A stretch of 6,623 bases of DNA from an uncultured bacterium (GCA_903914045.1 CAIWNO010000178.1:1-6623); one strand, 5' to 3'; shown: positions 1 through 6,011, counted from the stretch's first letter. Notes: generated by a model not told the origin, from the letters alone. A program made the numbers and translations.

Positions 1-1
1 C

Positions 2-733
2 AATGATCTTTTTGACGGACTACGTGGCACTGATTCAGGCGAGCGACTTGGACCCACGCGTGCGGTTGGTGGCAATCTCGTCACGCCGCGCGCCATGGCC
101 GTGGCGCTATGCATTACGCTTCTTTTTGCTGTGTTTCCTGCGTGGTTTCTAGCAAGTCATTCGGGCATTGTCTTTGCGATTATTGGCGTGTGTGGCGCGA
201 TTGCGGCGGTGGGGTACACCGCGCCGCCATTCTCGCTTGCCTATAGAGGTCTTGGCGATTTATTTGTGTTTGTGTTCTTTGGTCCAATCGCGGTGGCGGG
301 AACGCGCGCGGCGTGTGATGGCGCGTGGACAACAAGCGCGCTTGTCTGCGGATTGGCTTCTGGCGCGATCGCCGTATGTCTTCTTGCCACAAATAATCTT
401 CGTGATCGTTTGGGTGATTTACGCAATGGCAAGCGAACACTGGTGGCGCGTTATGGCGAGCGTTTTGGCCGCGCGCAAATTTTTGTCTGTCATGCAATTG
501 CATGTGTCATTCCCATATTCGCAGTTATGGTGTTGCAACTTCCACCTACGCTCATGCTCGCCTCATTCATCGCGATTCTGTTCGCGCCAGCGTCCATCAC
601 AATTGCGCGCGGACGCGATGGCGCTGAGCTGAATAAAAATCTGGCCATGTTTGGTGTGCTGCTGTATGTGTACGGCGTCGCCTTCGCGCTGGGTATGTGG
701 TTCGGCATTTCCATGAGCGGGGGAGTGAAATGA
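2..733 (+). CDS. menA: 1,4-dihydroxy-2-naphthoate polyprenyltransferase MenA (5'-truncated by window edge)
   Basis: Integral membrane prenyltransferase of the UbiA superfamily. It attaches a polyprenyl chain to 1,4-dihydroxy-2-naphthoate, giving demethylmenaquinone. The frame is open to the left edge; 243 residues are visible, and I estimate 50-60 N-terminal residues lie outside the window (MenA is usually near 300). Both Asp-rich Mg/diphosphate-binding motifs are present: NDLFDGLRGTD at visible residues 1-11, followed by the MenA-typical ERLGPTRAV, and NNLRDRLGD at 131-139, followed by GKRTL. The GYTAPPFSLAYRGLGDL stretch between them is also MenA-like rather than UbiA-like. About seven hydrophobic segments follow in order, as expected for this fold. 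An internal ATG at 95 is not the start, because homology continues upstream of it. The TGA stop overlaps the menC ATG by four bases. The only reservation is that the N-terminus is unseen. Confidence 0.93.
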   Translation, partial: NDLFDGLRGTDSGERLGPTRAVGGNLVTPRAMAVALCITLLFAVFPAWFLASHSGIVFAIIGVCGAIAAVGYTAPPFSLAYRGLGDLFVFVFFGPIAVAGTRAACDGAWTTSALVCGLASGAIAVCLLATNNLRDRLGDLRNGKRTLVARYGERFGRAQIFVCHAIACVIPIFAVMVLQLPPTLMLASFIAILFAPASITIARGRDGAELNKNLAMFGVLLYVYGVAFALGMWFGISMSGGVK

Positions 734-1710
734 ATTTTGAGATGCTGCGAGTGTCGCTCCCAGTGCGTCCATATGCGCGAAAACTTGTTGGTGTTGATGC
801 GCGTGAAATTATTTTTGTCGCCGCACGCGACCAAGAACGCATCGGCTTTGGCGAATGCGCGCCGCTGCCTGGGCTTCATTCAGAAACGCTTGAATTCTGC
901 ATGGAATCGATTAAACATTGGAGCAACGGACTTGGTGAAATGAACGCGCTTGCGCCGTGCGCGGCGTTTGCGCTGTCGTGCGCCATGGAAACACTCAACG
1001 GTTTTGGCGCGCTCCAAGTTGTGCCTGCGAAAGTGGCTTATTTTTTCCCAGGCACATTCGCGCAGTGTGATCAGGCGGCGATTGATTCTTTACTTGGAGC
1101 CAACGTTGTAAAAATTAAATTCGGCCGTGACAGCGAGTCAAGTGATCGCGCGTTGTTGGCGCGATTGTGCAGCGCGCTGCCCGCGGCTCAGTTTCGCATT
1201 GACGCAAATCAACTTTTGTCACGCGACGAGTGTGTTTCCCGACTTGTTGGAATAGATGCATCGCGTGTTGAATATCTGGAAGATCCGCTGCGTGATCCGT
1301 CGCAACTTGCACAACTTTCAAAAGCCACTGGCATTGCCGTCGCCCTTGATGAAACTGTTGTTGACCAATCCACACAAGCGCACGCGCTTCGCGAATCGCT
1401 GGCGCGAGATGGTTGCGTTGCCGCGTGGGTATTGCGCATGTCCACGATTGGCTCGCTTGACGCCATTCGCGCCATGGCCGCCGAAGCCGAGCGACTTTCG
1501 GCCGACGCCGTGCTTTCCAACGCGTACGAAAGTTCGTATTCACTGCGCGTGGCTGTTCATGTGGCCGCATCCATTCCAAATGCCACGCGCGCCCACGGAA
1601 TTGGCACCGCGCCACTTCTTGAGCAAGATTCTTGCGAGCCAGCCATTGCGCGCAATGGTTTCATTGATGGCGCGCCGCTTCCAATTCCATTCGCAGAGGC
1701 GTGGGAATGA
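730..1710 (+). CDS. menC: o-succinylbenzoate synthase MenC (enolase superfamily)
   Basis: Predicted to dehydrate SHCHC to o-succinylbenzoate in menaquinone synthesis; cytoplasmic. The ATG at 730 is preferred over an upstream in-frame GTG at 697: it overlaps the menA stop (ATGA) and has a GGGGGAG ribosome-binding site just before it. The product is 326 residues, normal for the family. Enolase-superfamily landmarks are in order: GFGECAPLPG capping region (39-48); KIK (128-130), holding the catalytic Lys; the metal ligands Asp158 in RIDAN, Glu184 in LEDP and Asp207 in LDET. The second catalytic Lys, normally in a KP motif on the following strand, is replaced: the segment reads VLRMSTIG, with Arg236. 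Arg236 is encoded by CGC, so it is not a one-base error from a Lys codon. The men neighbours on both sides make MenC far more likely than another enolase-superfamily member. Whether Arg236 supports full activity is unknown. Confidence 0.88.
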   Translation: MNFEMLRVSLPVRPYARKLVGVDAREIIFVAARDQERIGFGECAPLPGLHSETLEFCMESIKHWSNGLGEMNALAPCAAFALSCAMETLNGFGALQVVPAKVAYFFPGTFAQCDQAAIDSLLGANVVKIKFGRDSESSDRALLARLCSALPAAQFRIDANQLLSRDECVSRLVGIDASRVEYLEDPLRDPSQLAQLSKATGIAVALDETVVDQSTQAHALRESLARDGCVAAWVLRMSTIGSLDAIRAMAAEAERLSADAVLSNAYESSYSLRVAVHVAASIPNATRAHGIGTAPLLEQDSCEPAIARNGFIDGAPLPIPFAEAWE

Positions 1711-2933
1711 ACGCGGGTGCAATAGTCGCTTACGAAATTGTGACAGGTGAAAACCCGCTGCCAACGCTGTGTTCTGCTTGGTTGCGTGGCGAACGAGTTC
1801 TGCTTGTTTCTAAAAATCATTCCGCAGTCGCTCGCCAACACGTACTCAACGCCGCTCGCGTGAGTGACATGCTTCAAACAATCACGCACGACCACGCGGC
1901 GCAAAAAATAAATCTTGATGCATGTCCGCCAACCGCTTCCGTGATTATTGAAACAAGTGGTTCCACCGCCGCGCCGCGGTTAATTGAACTTGGTCTTGAC
2001 GCGCTTGTGGCCAGCGCGCACATTGGCGCGTGCGCGATTGCGTTTGGTCCCGGCGACCTCTGGCATGCCTCGCTTCCCGCCACGCATATTGGCGGCTTGA
2101 TGATTCACGTTCGATCACTTGTTCTTGGTGGCGCGGTTCGTCTAGCCGGCGCGCCAAAATGTTGGTCCGATCTGAATGGCGTGACTCATGTTTCGCTTGT
2201 GGCCGCGCAATTGGCGCGTCTTTTGGAACATACGAACCAGCCGCCTTCATCGCTTAAAGCCGTCATGCTGGGTGGCGGACCAAGTTCGCAATCTCTGCGT
2301 GACAGCGCTGTTCGGCAAGGTCTTCCACTGTTCGCAACTTACGGCATGACGGAAACTGCATCGCAAGTTGCAACTGGTCCCATTGCCATTGGCGACGCGG
2401 CCACGCTTGCAGGCGCGCCACTTCCTGGCATTCAAATCTCAATTGATTCTTCCAACAATGAAATTCTTATTGCCAGTCCAACTCTTGCGCGCGGAACACT
2501 TGTCAATGGCGCTCTTGTTCCGTTCACGATTCCGCTGCGCACGCGCGATGTTGGTTTTATTGACGCGCATGATCGTCTTCATGTTTCTGGTCGACTTGAC
2601 GCCATGTTTATTTCTGGTGGCCGCAATATTCAACCTGAACTCATCGAGCGCGCTCTTGCGGAATTGCCTTGCGTGAGCTCCTCGTGCGTCGTTGGAATTG
2701 CCCATGAAAAGTGGGGAATGCGTCCAGTTGCATTTGTGCAACTTGTTCAATCGTCGCATGGAAAAGTGCCGTTGAATTCGCTTGCGGCTCAATTGCGTGA
2801 AACATTGGAACCATTTCTTGTTCCAGACATGTTTTTAGAAATGCCCCCAGAAGATGCTTCGCGCATGAAGTATTCACGCTCGGAGTTGGCGCAGCGCCTT
2901 GCCCAAGGCGAGCGCTTTCGCCAACTTGATTAA
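1707..2933 (+). CDS. menE: o-succinylbenzoate--CoA ligase MenE (ANL adenylating enzyme)
   Basis: Predicted to adenylate o-succinylbenzoate and transfer it to CoA, feeding MenB. The ATG at 1707 overlaps the menC TGA by four bases and has AGAGG seven bases upstream; an in-frame GTG at 1701 is less likely. The product is 408 residues, short compared with about 450 for E. coli-type MenE. Motifs in order: P-loop TSGSTAAPR (83-91), LPATHIGG (123-130), LGGGP (188-192), YGMTET (212-217), TRDVG (279-283), the hinge stretch GRLDAMFISGGRNIQPE (295-311) and a C-terminal Lys388 in SRMKYSR, at the place of the A10 catalytic Lys. Two consensus positions differ: the P-loop has Ala-Ala-Pro-Arg where Gly-x-Pro-Lys is usual, and the residue before Lys388 is Met instead of Gly. 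The operon context settles the substrate class. It is the last gene of the + strand block; a 6-base gap separates it from the convergent thioesterase gene. Confidence 0.9.
   Translation: MNAGAIVAYEIVTGENPLPTLCSAWLRGERVLLVSKNHSAVARQHVLNAARVSDMLQTITHDHAAQKINLDACPPTASVIIETSGSTAAPRLIELGLDALVASAHIGACAIAFGPGDLWHASLPATHIGGLMIHVRSLVLGGAVRLAGAPKCWSDLNGVTHVSLVAAQLARLLEHTNQPPSSLKAVMLGGGPSSQSLRDSAVRQGLPLFATYGMTETASQVATGPIAIGDAATLAGAPLPGIQISIDSSNNEILIASPTLARGTLVNGALVPFTIPLRTRDVGFIDAHDRLHVSGRLDAMFISGGRNIQPELIERALAELPCVSSSCVVGIAHEKWGMRPVAFVQLVQSSHGKVPLNSLAAQLRETLEPFLVPDMFLEMPPEDASRMKYSRSELAQRLAQGERFRQLD
2895..2922. repeat. Overlapping inverted repeats at the menE 3' end
   Basis: CGCCTTG at 2895-2901 is the exact reverse complement of CAAGGCG at 2904-2910; allowing a 4-base loop, this is a 6-bp stem. 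A second, alternative stem pairs GGCGA (2907-2911) with TCGCC (2918-2922). Both lie inside the last codons of menE, just before the convergent stop codons. There is no T-run on either side, so it is not a standard intrinsic terminator. It could still slow or end transcription from either direction, or be a by-product of coding sequence. Confidence 0.35.
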
Positions 2934-2939
2934 ATCGTC

Positions 2940-3371
2940 TTACGAAATCTGCGCCGTGCGGTTTTGAGTTTCCACAATCCACTTTCGAAAGGCCTCGGGC
3001 AAGTCAACGCTGACGCCAGTTGCGGCATTCATGGCCACGCGTTTCACTTGCGCTTGCATTGCAATTTTTCCATCAATTGAAAAAGTCCATGCCAAGGTAT
3101 AACTGCTACGGCCAACATGCACGTCGCTTATTTTTGCCAAGAGGCGGTCACCCACGCGCGCCGGCATTTTATAATTACCTTCGCAATGCACGATTGGAGT
3201 GGGCGCAAGCGACCCATCAAGCATGGATCGCAAACTGAAGCCGCCGGCTTCCAGCCATTTCTCAAACAGCTCCTGTTCAATCTCAAAAATCTTGGGATAA
3301 AAAAGAACGCCCGCGGCATCGGTGTGGGAAAGACGAATGACGAGCTGATCACTGAAGTCGGCGAGATTCAT
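2940..3371 (-). CDS. menI: Hotdog-fold acyl-CoA thioesterase, probable 1,4-dihydroxy-2-naphthoyl-CoA hydrolase
   Basis: 143-residue single-domain protein of the 4HBT hotdog family. It has the signature HTDAAGVLFYPKIFEIEQE near the N-terminus (residues 16-34), with Asp18 in the position of the family's catalytic Asp. The TDAAGV(V/L)(Y/F) form, then FEKWL, then PIVHCEGNYKMPARVGDRL, resembles the cyanobacterial and plant DHNA-CoA thioesterases more than generic YbgC-type enzymes. The expected reaction is release of CoA from DHNA-CoA, between MenB and MenA. It faces menE tail to tail with six bases between the stop codons, so it is in the men locus but not the men operon. The ATG at 3371 has no purine-rich ribosome-binding site; a TAGACT box ends six bases upstream, suggesting a nearly leaderless mRNA. 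A hydrolase for another aromatic or acyl-CoA remains possible; the pathway assignment rests on motif plus neighbourhood. Confidence 0.72.
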   Translation of the reverse strand: MNLADFSDQLVIRLSHTDAAGVLFYPKIFEIEQELFEKWLEAGGFSLRSMLDGSLAPTPIVHCEGNYKMPARVGDRLLAKISDVHVGRSSYTLAWTFSIDGKIAMQAQVKRVAMNAATGVSVDLPEAFRKWIVETQNRTAQIS

Positions 3372-3377
3372 AAGAGC

Positions 3378-3383
3378 AGTCTA
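3378..3383 (-). promoter_or_regulatory. Possible -10 box for a leaderless thioesterase transcript
   Basis: Read on the minus strand this is TAGACT (TANNNT type), and six bases separate it from the ATG at 3371. Transcription would then begin at or next to the start codon, which would explain the missing ribosome-binding site. I see no convincing -35 hexamer at 17 bases. A TANNNT box is common by chance, so this is only suggestive. Confidence 0.3.
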
Positions 3384-3459
3384 AGGGCGGCACGATTTAA
3401 AGTGCCCTCAACATTTGCAGTCAGCACCATGTGGAGATTGTGAAATCAAATCTGTATTT

Positions 3460-4206
3460 TTATTCGAACAGCCACCAACGACGCGCCACCTTTTTACCGT
3501 ATTTCAAGCCAAATCTGCGGCGCGCGGTTTCGCTGATGTAGTCGGCGGCTTCGATAGGATTGTCCGTGATTCGATACATCGACGTATCCGTGGCCGAGAT
3601 CGCGCCCTCTGGAATGAGACGTTGATCAATGAACTTGAAAAGCCCGTCCCAATAGTCGCGTCCCATTAAGACAATTGGAAAGTCGGCGATCTTTTTAGTT
3701 TGCACCAACGTGATGGCCTCAAAGAATTCATCCAGCGTTCCAAAGCCGCCCGGCATAACCACAAAGCCGTAGGAATATTTCACCAGCATCACTTTGCGGA
3801 TAAAGAAATATCGAAACCACACCGTGGTGTCGCAATATGGATTCTCGATTTGCTCATGCGGTAGCACAATGTTGCAGCCAATGCTCGGAGCCTTCACATC
3901 GCGCGCGCCGCGGTTAGCAGCCTCCATAATTCCTGGTCCGCCTCCAGTCATCACGGTGAAACCGCGCTGACCAAGTTCCGCGCCAACTTGTCGCGCGAGT
4001 TGGTACCACTTGTTGTCTTCTTGAAACCGCGCGCTGCCAAACACCGTGACGCACGGACCCGCAAAGTGCAACTTGCGGAATCCATTTAAAAATTCCAGTC
4101 CAATGCGCACAATGCGAAAGAATTCTTCAAGCCGCGGTCGTGGGCCGCCCAACATCATTTGCTCTGGCGGCTCGGAGTCCGAATTGAATTGTTCCGGCGT
4201 GGTCAC
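3460..4206 (-). CDS. LOG-family (TIGR00730) Rossmann-fold protein
   Basis: 248-residue cytoplasmic protein of the lysine decarboxylase-like/LOG family. Many members are nucleoside 5'-monophosphate phosphoribohydrolases (cytokinin-riboside-monophosphate activating in plants); despite the old name, they are not lysine decarboxylases. Seen in order: VTVFGSARF (53-61), the Rossmann entry; TGGGPGIMEAANRGA (87-101); FFIRK (134-138); and the hallmark PGGFGTLDE (152-160), with the conserved Glu160 and Arg137 that form the active site in the family. The start is uncertain. GTG at 4206 gives 248 residues, but the first 16 are polar and unlike the family, and ATG-ATG at 4158/4155 would give about 232. 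Neither has a good ribosome-binding site; a TATTCT box lies seven bases before the GTG. An in-frame stop at 4240-4242 limits further extension. It lies 88 bases upstream of the thioesterase gene on the same strand. The physiological substrate cannot be told from sequence. Confidence 0.85.
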   Translation of the reverse strand: MTTPEQFNSDSEPPEQMMLGGPRPRLEEFFRIVRIGLEFLNGFRKLHFAGPCVTVFGSARFQEDNKWYQLARQVGAELGQRGFTVMTGGGPGIMEAANRGARDVKAPSIGCNIVLPHEQIENPYCDTTVWFRYFFIRKVMLVKYSYGFVVMPGGFGTLDEFFEAITLVQTKKIADFPIVLMGRDYWDGLFKFIDQRLIPEGAISATDTSMYRITDNPIEAADYISETARRRFGLKYGKKVARRWWLFE

Positions 4207-4213
4207 GCAAGAA

Positions 4214-4219
4214 AGAATA
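4214..4219 (-). promoter_or_regulatory. Possible -10 box upstream of the LOG-family gene
   Basis: On the minus strand this reads TATTCT, four of six matches to TATAAT, and seven bases separate it from the GTG at 4206. Together with the absence of a ribosome-binding site, this again suggests a leaderless start, and would favour the GTG over the downstream ATGs. No clear -35 hexamer is seen. Confidence 0.3.
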
Positions 4220-4236
4220 GTGCACTTGCATATTGG

Positions 4237-4475
4237 CGCTCAGACAACTCGCGCTGCATGAAAGAGGTTGCCACAGTCGCTCTGCAACGGGCTGCTTGCA
4301 AGCAAGTGAAACGTTCTGCAGAAAGGGTGGCACGGGTGCTCTGCAACGCGCTACTTGCAAGCAAGTGAAACGCTTTGCAGAAAGGGTGGCACCAGTCGCT
4401 CAGACAACGCACCCCGCGCAAGCAGGGCTTGCGCGGGTACTAAACTCGCTTGTGGTGCCACCCTTTCTGCGACGC
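4237..4475. repeat. Intergenic repeat island of 59-base tandem imperfect palindromes
   Basis: Two full units, 4280-4338 and 4339-4397, are identical at 52 of 59 positions by hand alignment. Each begins CTCTGCAACG, carries CTTGCAAGCAAGTGAAACG in the middle and ends GAAAGGGTGGCAC. A partial, diverged unit precedes them (4237-4277). It has CGCTCAGACAAC at its start and a variant GAAAGAGGTTGCCAC at its end. A fourth unit begins at 4397 with the same 12 bases CGCTCAGACAAC but then changes into a GC hairpin. An inverted copy of the unit end closes the island at 4453-4470. Each unit can fold on itself: in the second, TCTGCAACGCG pairs with CGCTTTGCAGA (one mismatch), and ACTTG/CAAGT forms an inner stem. 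No coding sense is apparent. It resembles REP/BIME or MITE-type elements and lies between two leftward genes. Confidence 0.8.
4377..4470. repeat. Perfect 18-bp inverted repeat enclosing a strong 11-bp GC hairpin
   Basis: GCAGAAAGGGTGGCACCA at 4377-4394 is the exact reverse complement of 4453-4470, with 58 bases between. Inside the spacer CCCGCGCAAGC (4413-4423) pairs perfectly with GCTTGCGCGGG (4427-4437) across the 3-base loop AGG. The structure is symmetric, so it can form on either strand or as a cruciform. It could act as a transcription barrier, an mRNA-stabilising element, or the ends of a non-autonomous mobile element. No T-run follows the inner hairpin on either strand. Confidence 0.8.
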
Positions 4476-4683
4476 GGGAATTTGGTTTGCATTTGCGCGG
4501 TTGCTCAAAGAATTGACGCTGAAAGAATGGAGCAACTTGAGGTCACAATGTGTGACTTCAAGTTCAAATGCAACTCAAAATATTGTTGATGAAACGAATA
4601 CGAAACGTATGGTGGTTCTCATGGCCGCCGCCGCACATTACCTCACGCATGAACCGAATATGGAGTCACCATGGCGGCAACTT
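4476..4683. other. Non-coding remainder of the gap between the thiolase and LOG-family genes
   Basis: Beyond the repeat island, this 208-base stretch has no reading frame I recognise. The plus-strand frames crossing it continue only as antisense to the thiolase. Apart from the hairpin at 4534-4564, it has a small inverted repeat ATACG-AAA-CGTAT (4598-4610). It is visibly more A+T-rich around 4560-4610 than the flanking genes. Confidence 0.6.
4534..4564. repeat. 14-bp stem, 3-base loop hairpin downstream of the thiolase gene
   Basis: AACTTGAGGTCACA (4534-4547) faces TGTGACTTCAAGTT (4551-4564) across the loop ATG. Thirteen of 14 positions are complementary; the odd one is a G-U wobble in plus-strand RNA but a C-A mismatch in minus-strand RNA. 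It lies about 120 bases past the thiolase stop. It could end or stabilise that transcript, but the following minus-strand bases (CATTCTTTC region) are only weakly T-rich. An operator for a dimeric regulator is another reading. Confidence 0.55.
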
Positions 4684-5862
4684 TTACGCGCACATTTCAA
4701 TCAACATGCTGACCGCGTTGCCGCCGCCAAGGCACAACGAACAAATGCCGCGCTTGCCGCCGGTGCGTTTCAGTTGGTGAATGAGCGTGACCAAAATGCG
4801 TGCGCCGCTGGCGCCAATGGGGTGGCCAAGCGCAACGCCGCCGCCGCAAATGTTCAGCTTTTCATGCGGGATACCAAGCGGGGTGACATCGGCCAGCACT
4901 TGCGCGGCGAACGCCTCGTTCACTTCGAACAGGTCAATGTCTTTCACGGAAAGATTGTTTTTCTTCAGCAACATTTCAATACCAAGTTTGGGCGCAAAGA
5001 ATAAATCCTTGGGCGCAACGCCTGCGGTGTTGTAATCGATAATTTTTGCAAGTGGCTTGGCGCCAATGCTCTTGGCGTAGGCCTCGCTGGCAACAATCAC
5101 CGCGGCGGCGCCGTCGGAAATTTGACTGGAGTTTCCAGCCGTTACCGTTCCATCTTTTTCAAACGACGCGCGCAACTTGGTCAGCGACTCAAGATTGGAG
5201 TCGGCGCGGAAACCTTCGTCCGCATCAAGGCCTTGCTTCTGTGAAATCTGCTCGGCGGTGAGCGCAATAATTTCCGCTTTATAGAAGCCGTCCTTGGTGG
5301 CTTGCGCGGCGCGTAGATGACTTTGCACGCTGAACTTGTCCTGCGCCTCGCGCGTCACACCAGCAGTTTTTGCCGTGTAATCCGCTGCAAATCCCATGCC
5401 CCATTTTTCAAAGGCGCATGTGAGACCGTCCGCGGACATGTGATCAATGAACTTGGCGTCGCCAAAGCGAACGCCCGCGCGAATATGCGCGAAGTGCGGC
5501 GCAAGATCCATGTTCTCCATGCCGCCAGCCACGCCGCATTGAATGTCGCCGGCCTTAATGCTGGCCGCCATTTGCATAACGGCTTGCAACCCAGAGCCGC
5601 AGACTTTGTTCACAGTTGTTGCGTTGAGCGTGTCGGGCAAACCGGCTTTCAAGCCAGCTTGACGAGCAGGATTTTGTCCAACGCCCGCTTGCAGCACGCA
5701 ACCCATCACGCATTCCTCTATGCCAGCTTTGGCGGCGGGCACATCTGCAAGCGCGGCGGCAATGGCAAACGCGCCAAGTTGCGGCGCAGGAACTTTGGAC
5801 AGCGAACCGCCAAACTTTCCAATGGGTGTGCGGCGCGCGGCAAGGATGACTGGATGGTTCAT
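4684..5862 (-). CDS. Acetyl-CoA C-acetyltransferase (biosynthetic-type thiolase)
   Basis: Complete 392-residue thiolase, the usual length for the AtoB/PhaA group. It condenses two acetyl-CoA to acetoacetyl-CoA or runs in reverse, serving ketone-body, butyrate/PHB, mevalonate or fatty-acid metabolism; nothing nearby selects among these. All catalytic elements are visible: nucleophile Cys88 in NKVCGSGLQ, NEAFAAQ, His347 in GGGVALGHPIGASGAR (340-355) and Cys377 in CLGGGNAVSM (377-386). The spacing is almost identical to that of well-studied bacterial biosynthetic thiolases (Cys89/His348/Cys378). The last motif is more often CIGGGQGIA. The start is well supported: ATG at 5862 with AGGAG six bases upstream on the minus strand. 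It shares a 160-base divergent region with the fructose-bisphosphatase gene; the repeat island separates it from the next leftward gene. Specificity for longer acyl chains (FadA type) is less likely given length and motifs. Confidence 0.92.
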   Translation of the reverse strand: MNHPVILAARRTPIGKFGGSLSKVPAPQLGAFAIAAALADVPAAKAGIEECVMGCVLQAGVGQNPARQAGLKAGLPDTLNATTVNKVCGSGLQAVMQMAASIKAGDIQCGVAGGMENMDLAPHFAHIRAGVRFGDAKFIDHMSADGLTCAFEKWGMGFAADYTAKTAGVTREAQDKFSVQSHLRAAQATKDGFYKAEIIALTAEQISQKQGLDADEGFRADSNLESLTKLRASFEKDGTVTAGNSSQISDGAAAVIVASEAYAKSIGAKPLAKIIDYNTAGVAPKDLFFAPKLGIEMLLKKNNLSVKDIDLFEVNEAFAAQVLADVTPLGIPHEKLNICGGGVALGHPIGASGARILVTLIHQLKRTGGKRGICSLCLGGGNAVSMLIEMCA

Positions 5863-5988
5863 AAAGTGCTCCTAAGAAAGTGAATGGGTGATGTGCGTTG
5901 CCAGAAGTGTGACTCAAGCAATGCCAATTACGCCAGCATGCAACGCGCCAATCGCGCACATGTTGGGAGGCGGATGGTAGCCTGAGAT

Positions 5989-6008
5989 TGGGGCTTGTTC
6001 TTGCCCCA
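5989..6008 (+). promoter_or_regulatory. Stem-loop in the fructose-bisphosphatase leader
   Basis: TGGGGC (5989-5994) pairs with GCCCCA (6003-6008) around an 8-base pyrimidine-rich loop. The stem ends four bases before the GGAG ribosome-binding site, so it could influence translation or mRNA stability. The stem is only six base pairs, and no known riboswitch fold is recognised. Confidence 0.35.
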
Positions 6009-6011
6009 TAT

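Noticed and set aside
1115..1615. 166-residue minus-strand open frame opposite menC
   Set aside because: Its composition (very high Arg, Trp, Gln) is typical of an antisense shadow, and menC is clearly the real gene.
4280..4397. CRISPR array
   Set aside because: The 59-base units are adjacent copies without unique spacers between them, there are only two full units, and no cas gene is present.
4413..4437. Intrinsic terminator at the GC hairpin
   Set aside because: The stem is strong but no T-run follows on either strand, and it is part of the repeat structure.
4542..4556. CRP/FNR-type operator
   Set aside because: The half-sites are in the opposite order (TCACA first, then TGTGA) with a 3-base gap, unlike the TGTGA-N6-TCACA layout.
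4671..4712. Tiny plus-strand frame (13 residues) with GGAG upstream
   Set aside because: Too short to support, overlaps the thiolase 3' end antisense, and matches nothing I know.
4450..5004. 184-residue plus-strand open frame
   Set aside because: It begins inside the repeat island and runs antisense through the well-supported thiolase gene; no family motif is visible.
5317..5883. 188-residue plus-strand open frame
   Set aside because: It is wholly antisense to the thiolase gene, rich in His/Arg/Cys as expected of a shadow frame, and has no recognisable domain.
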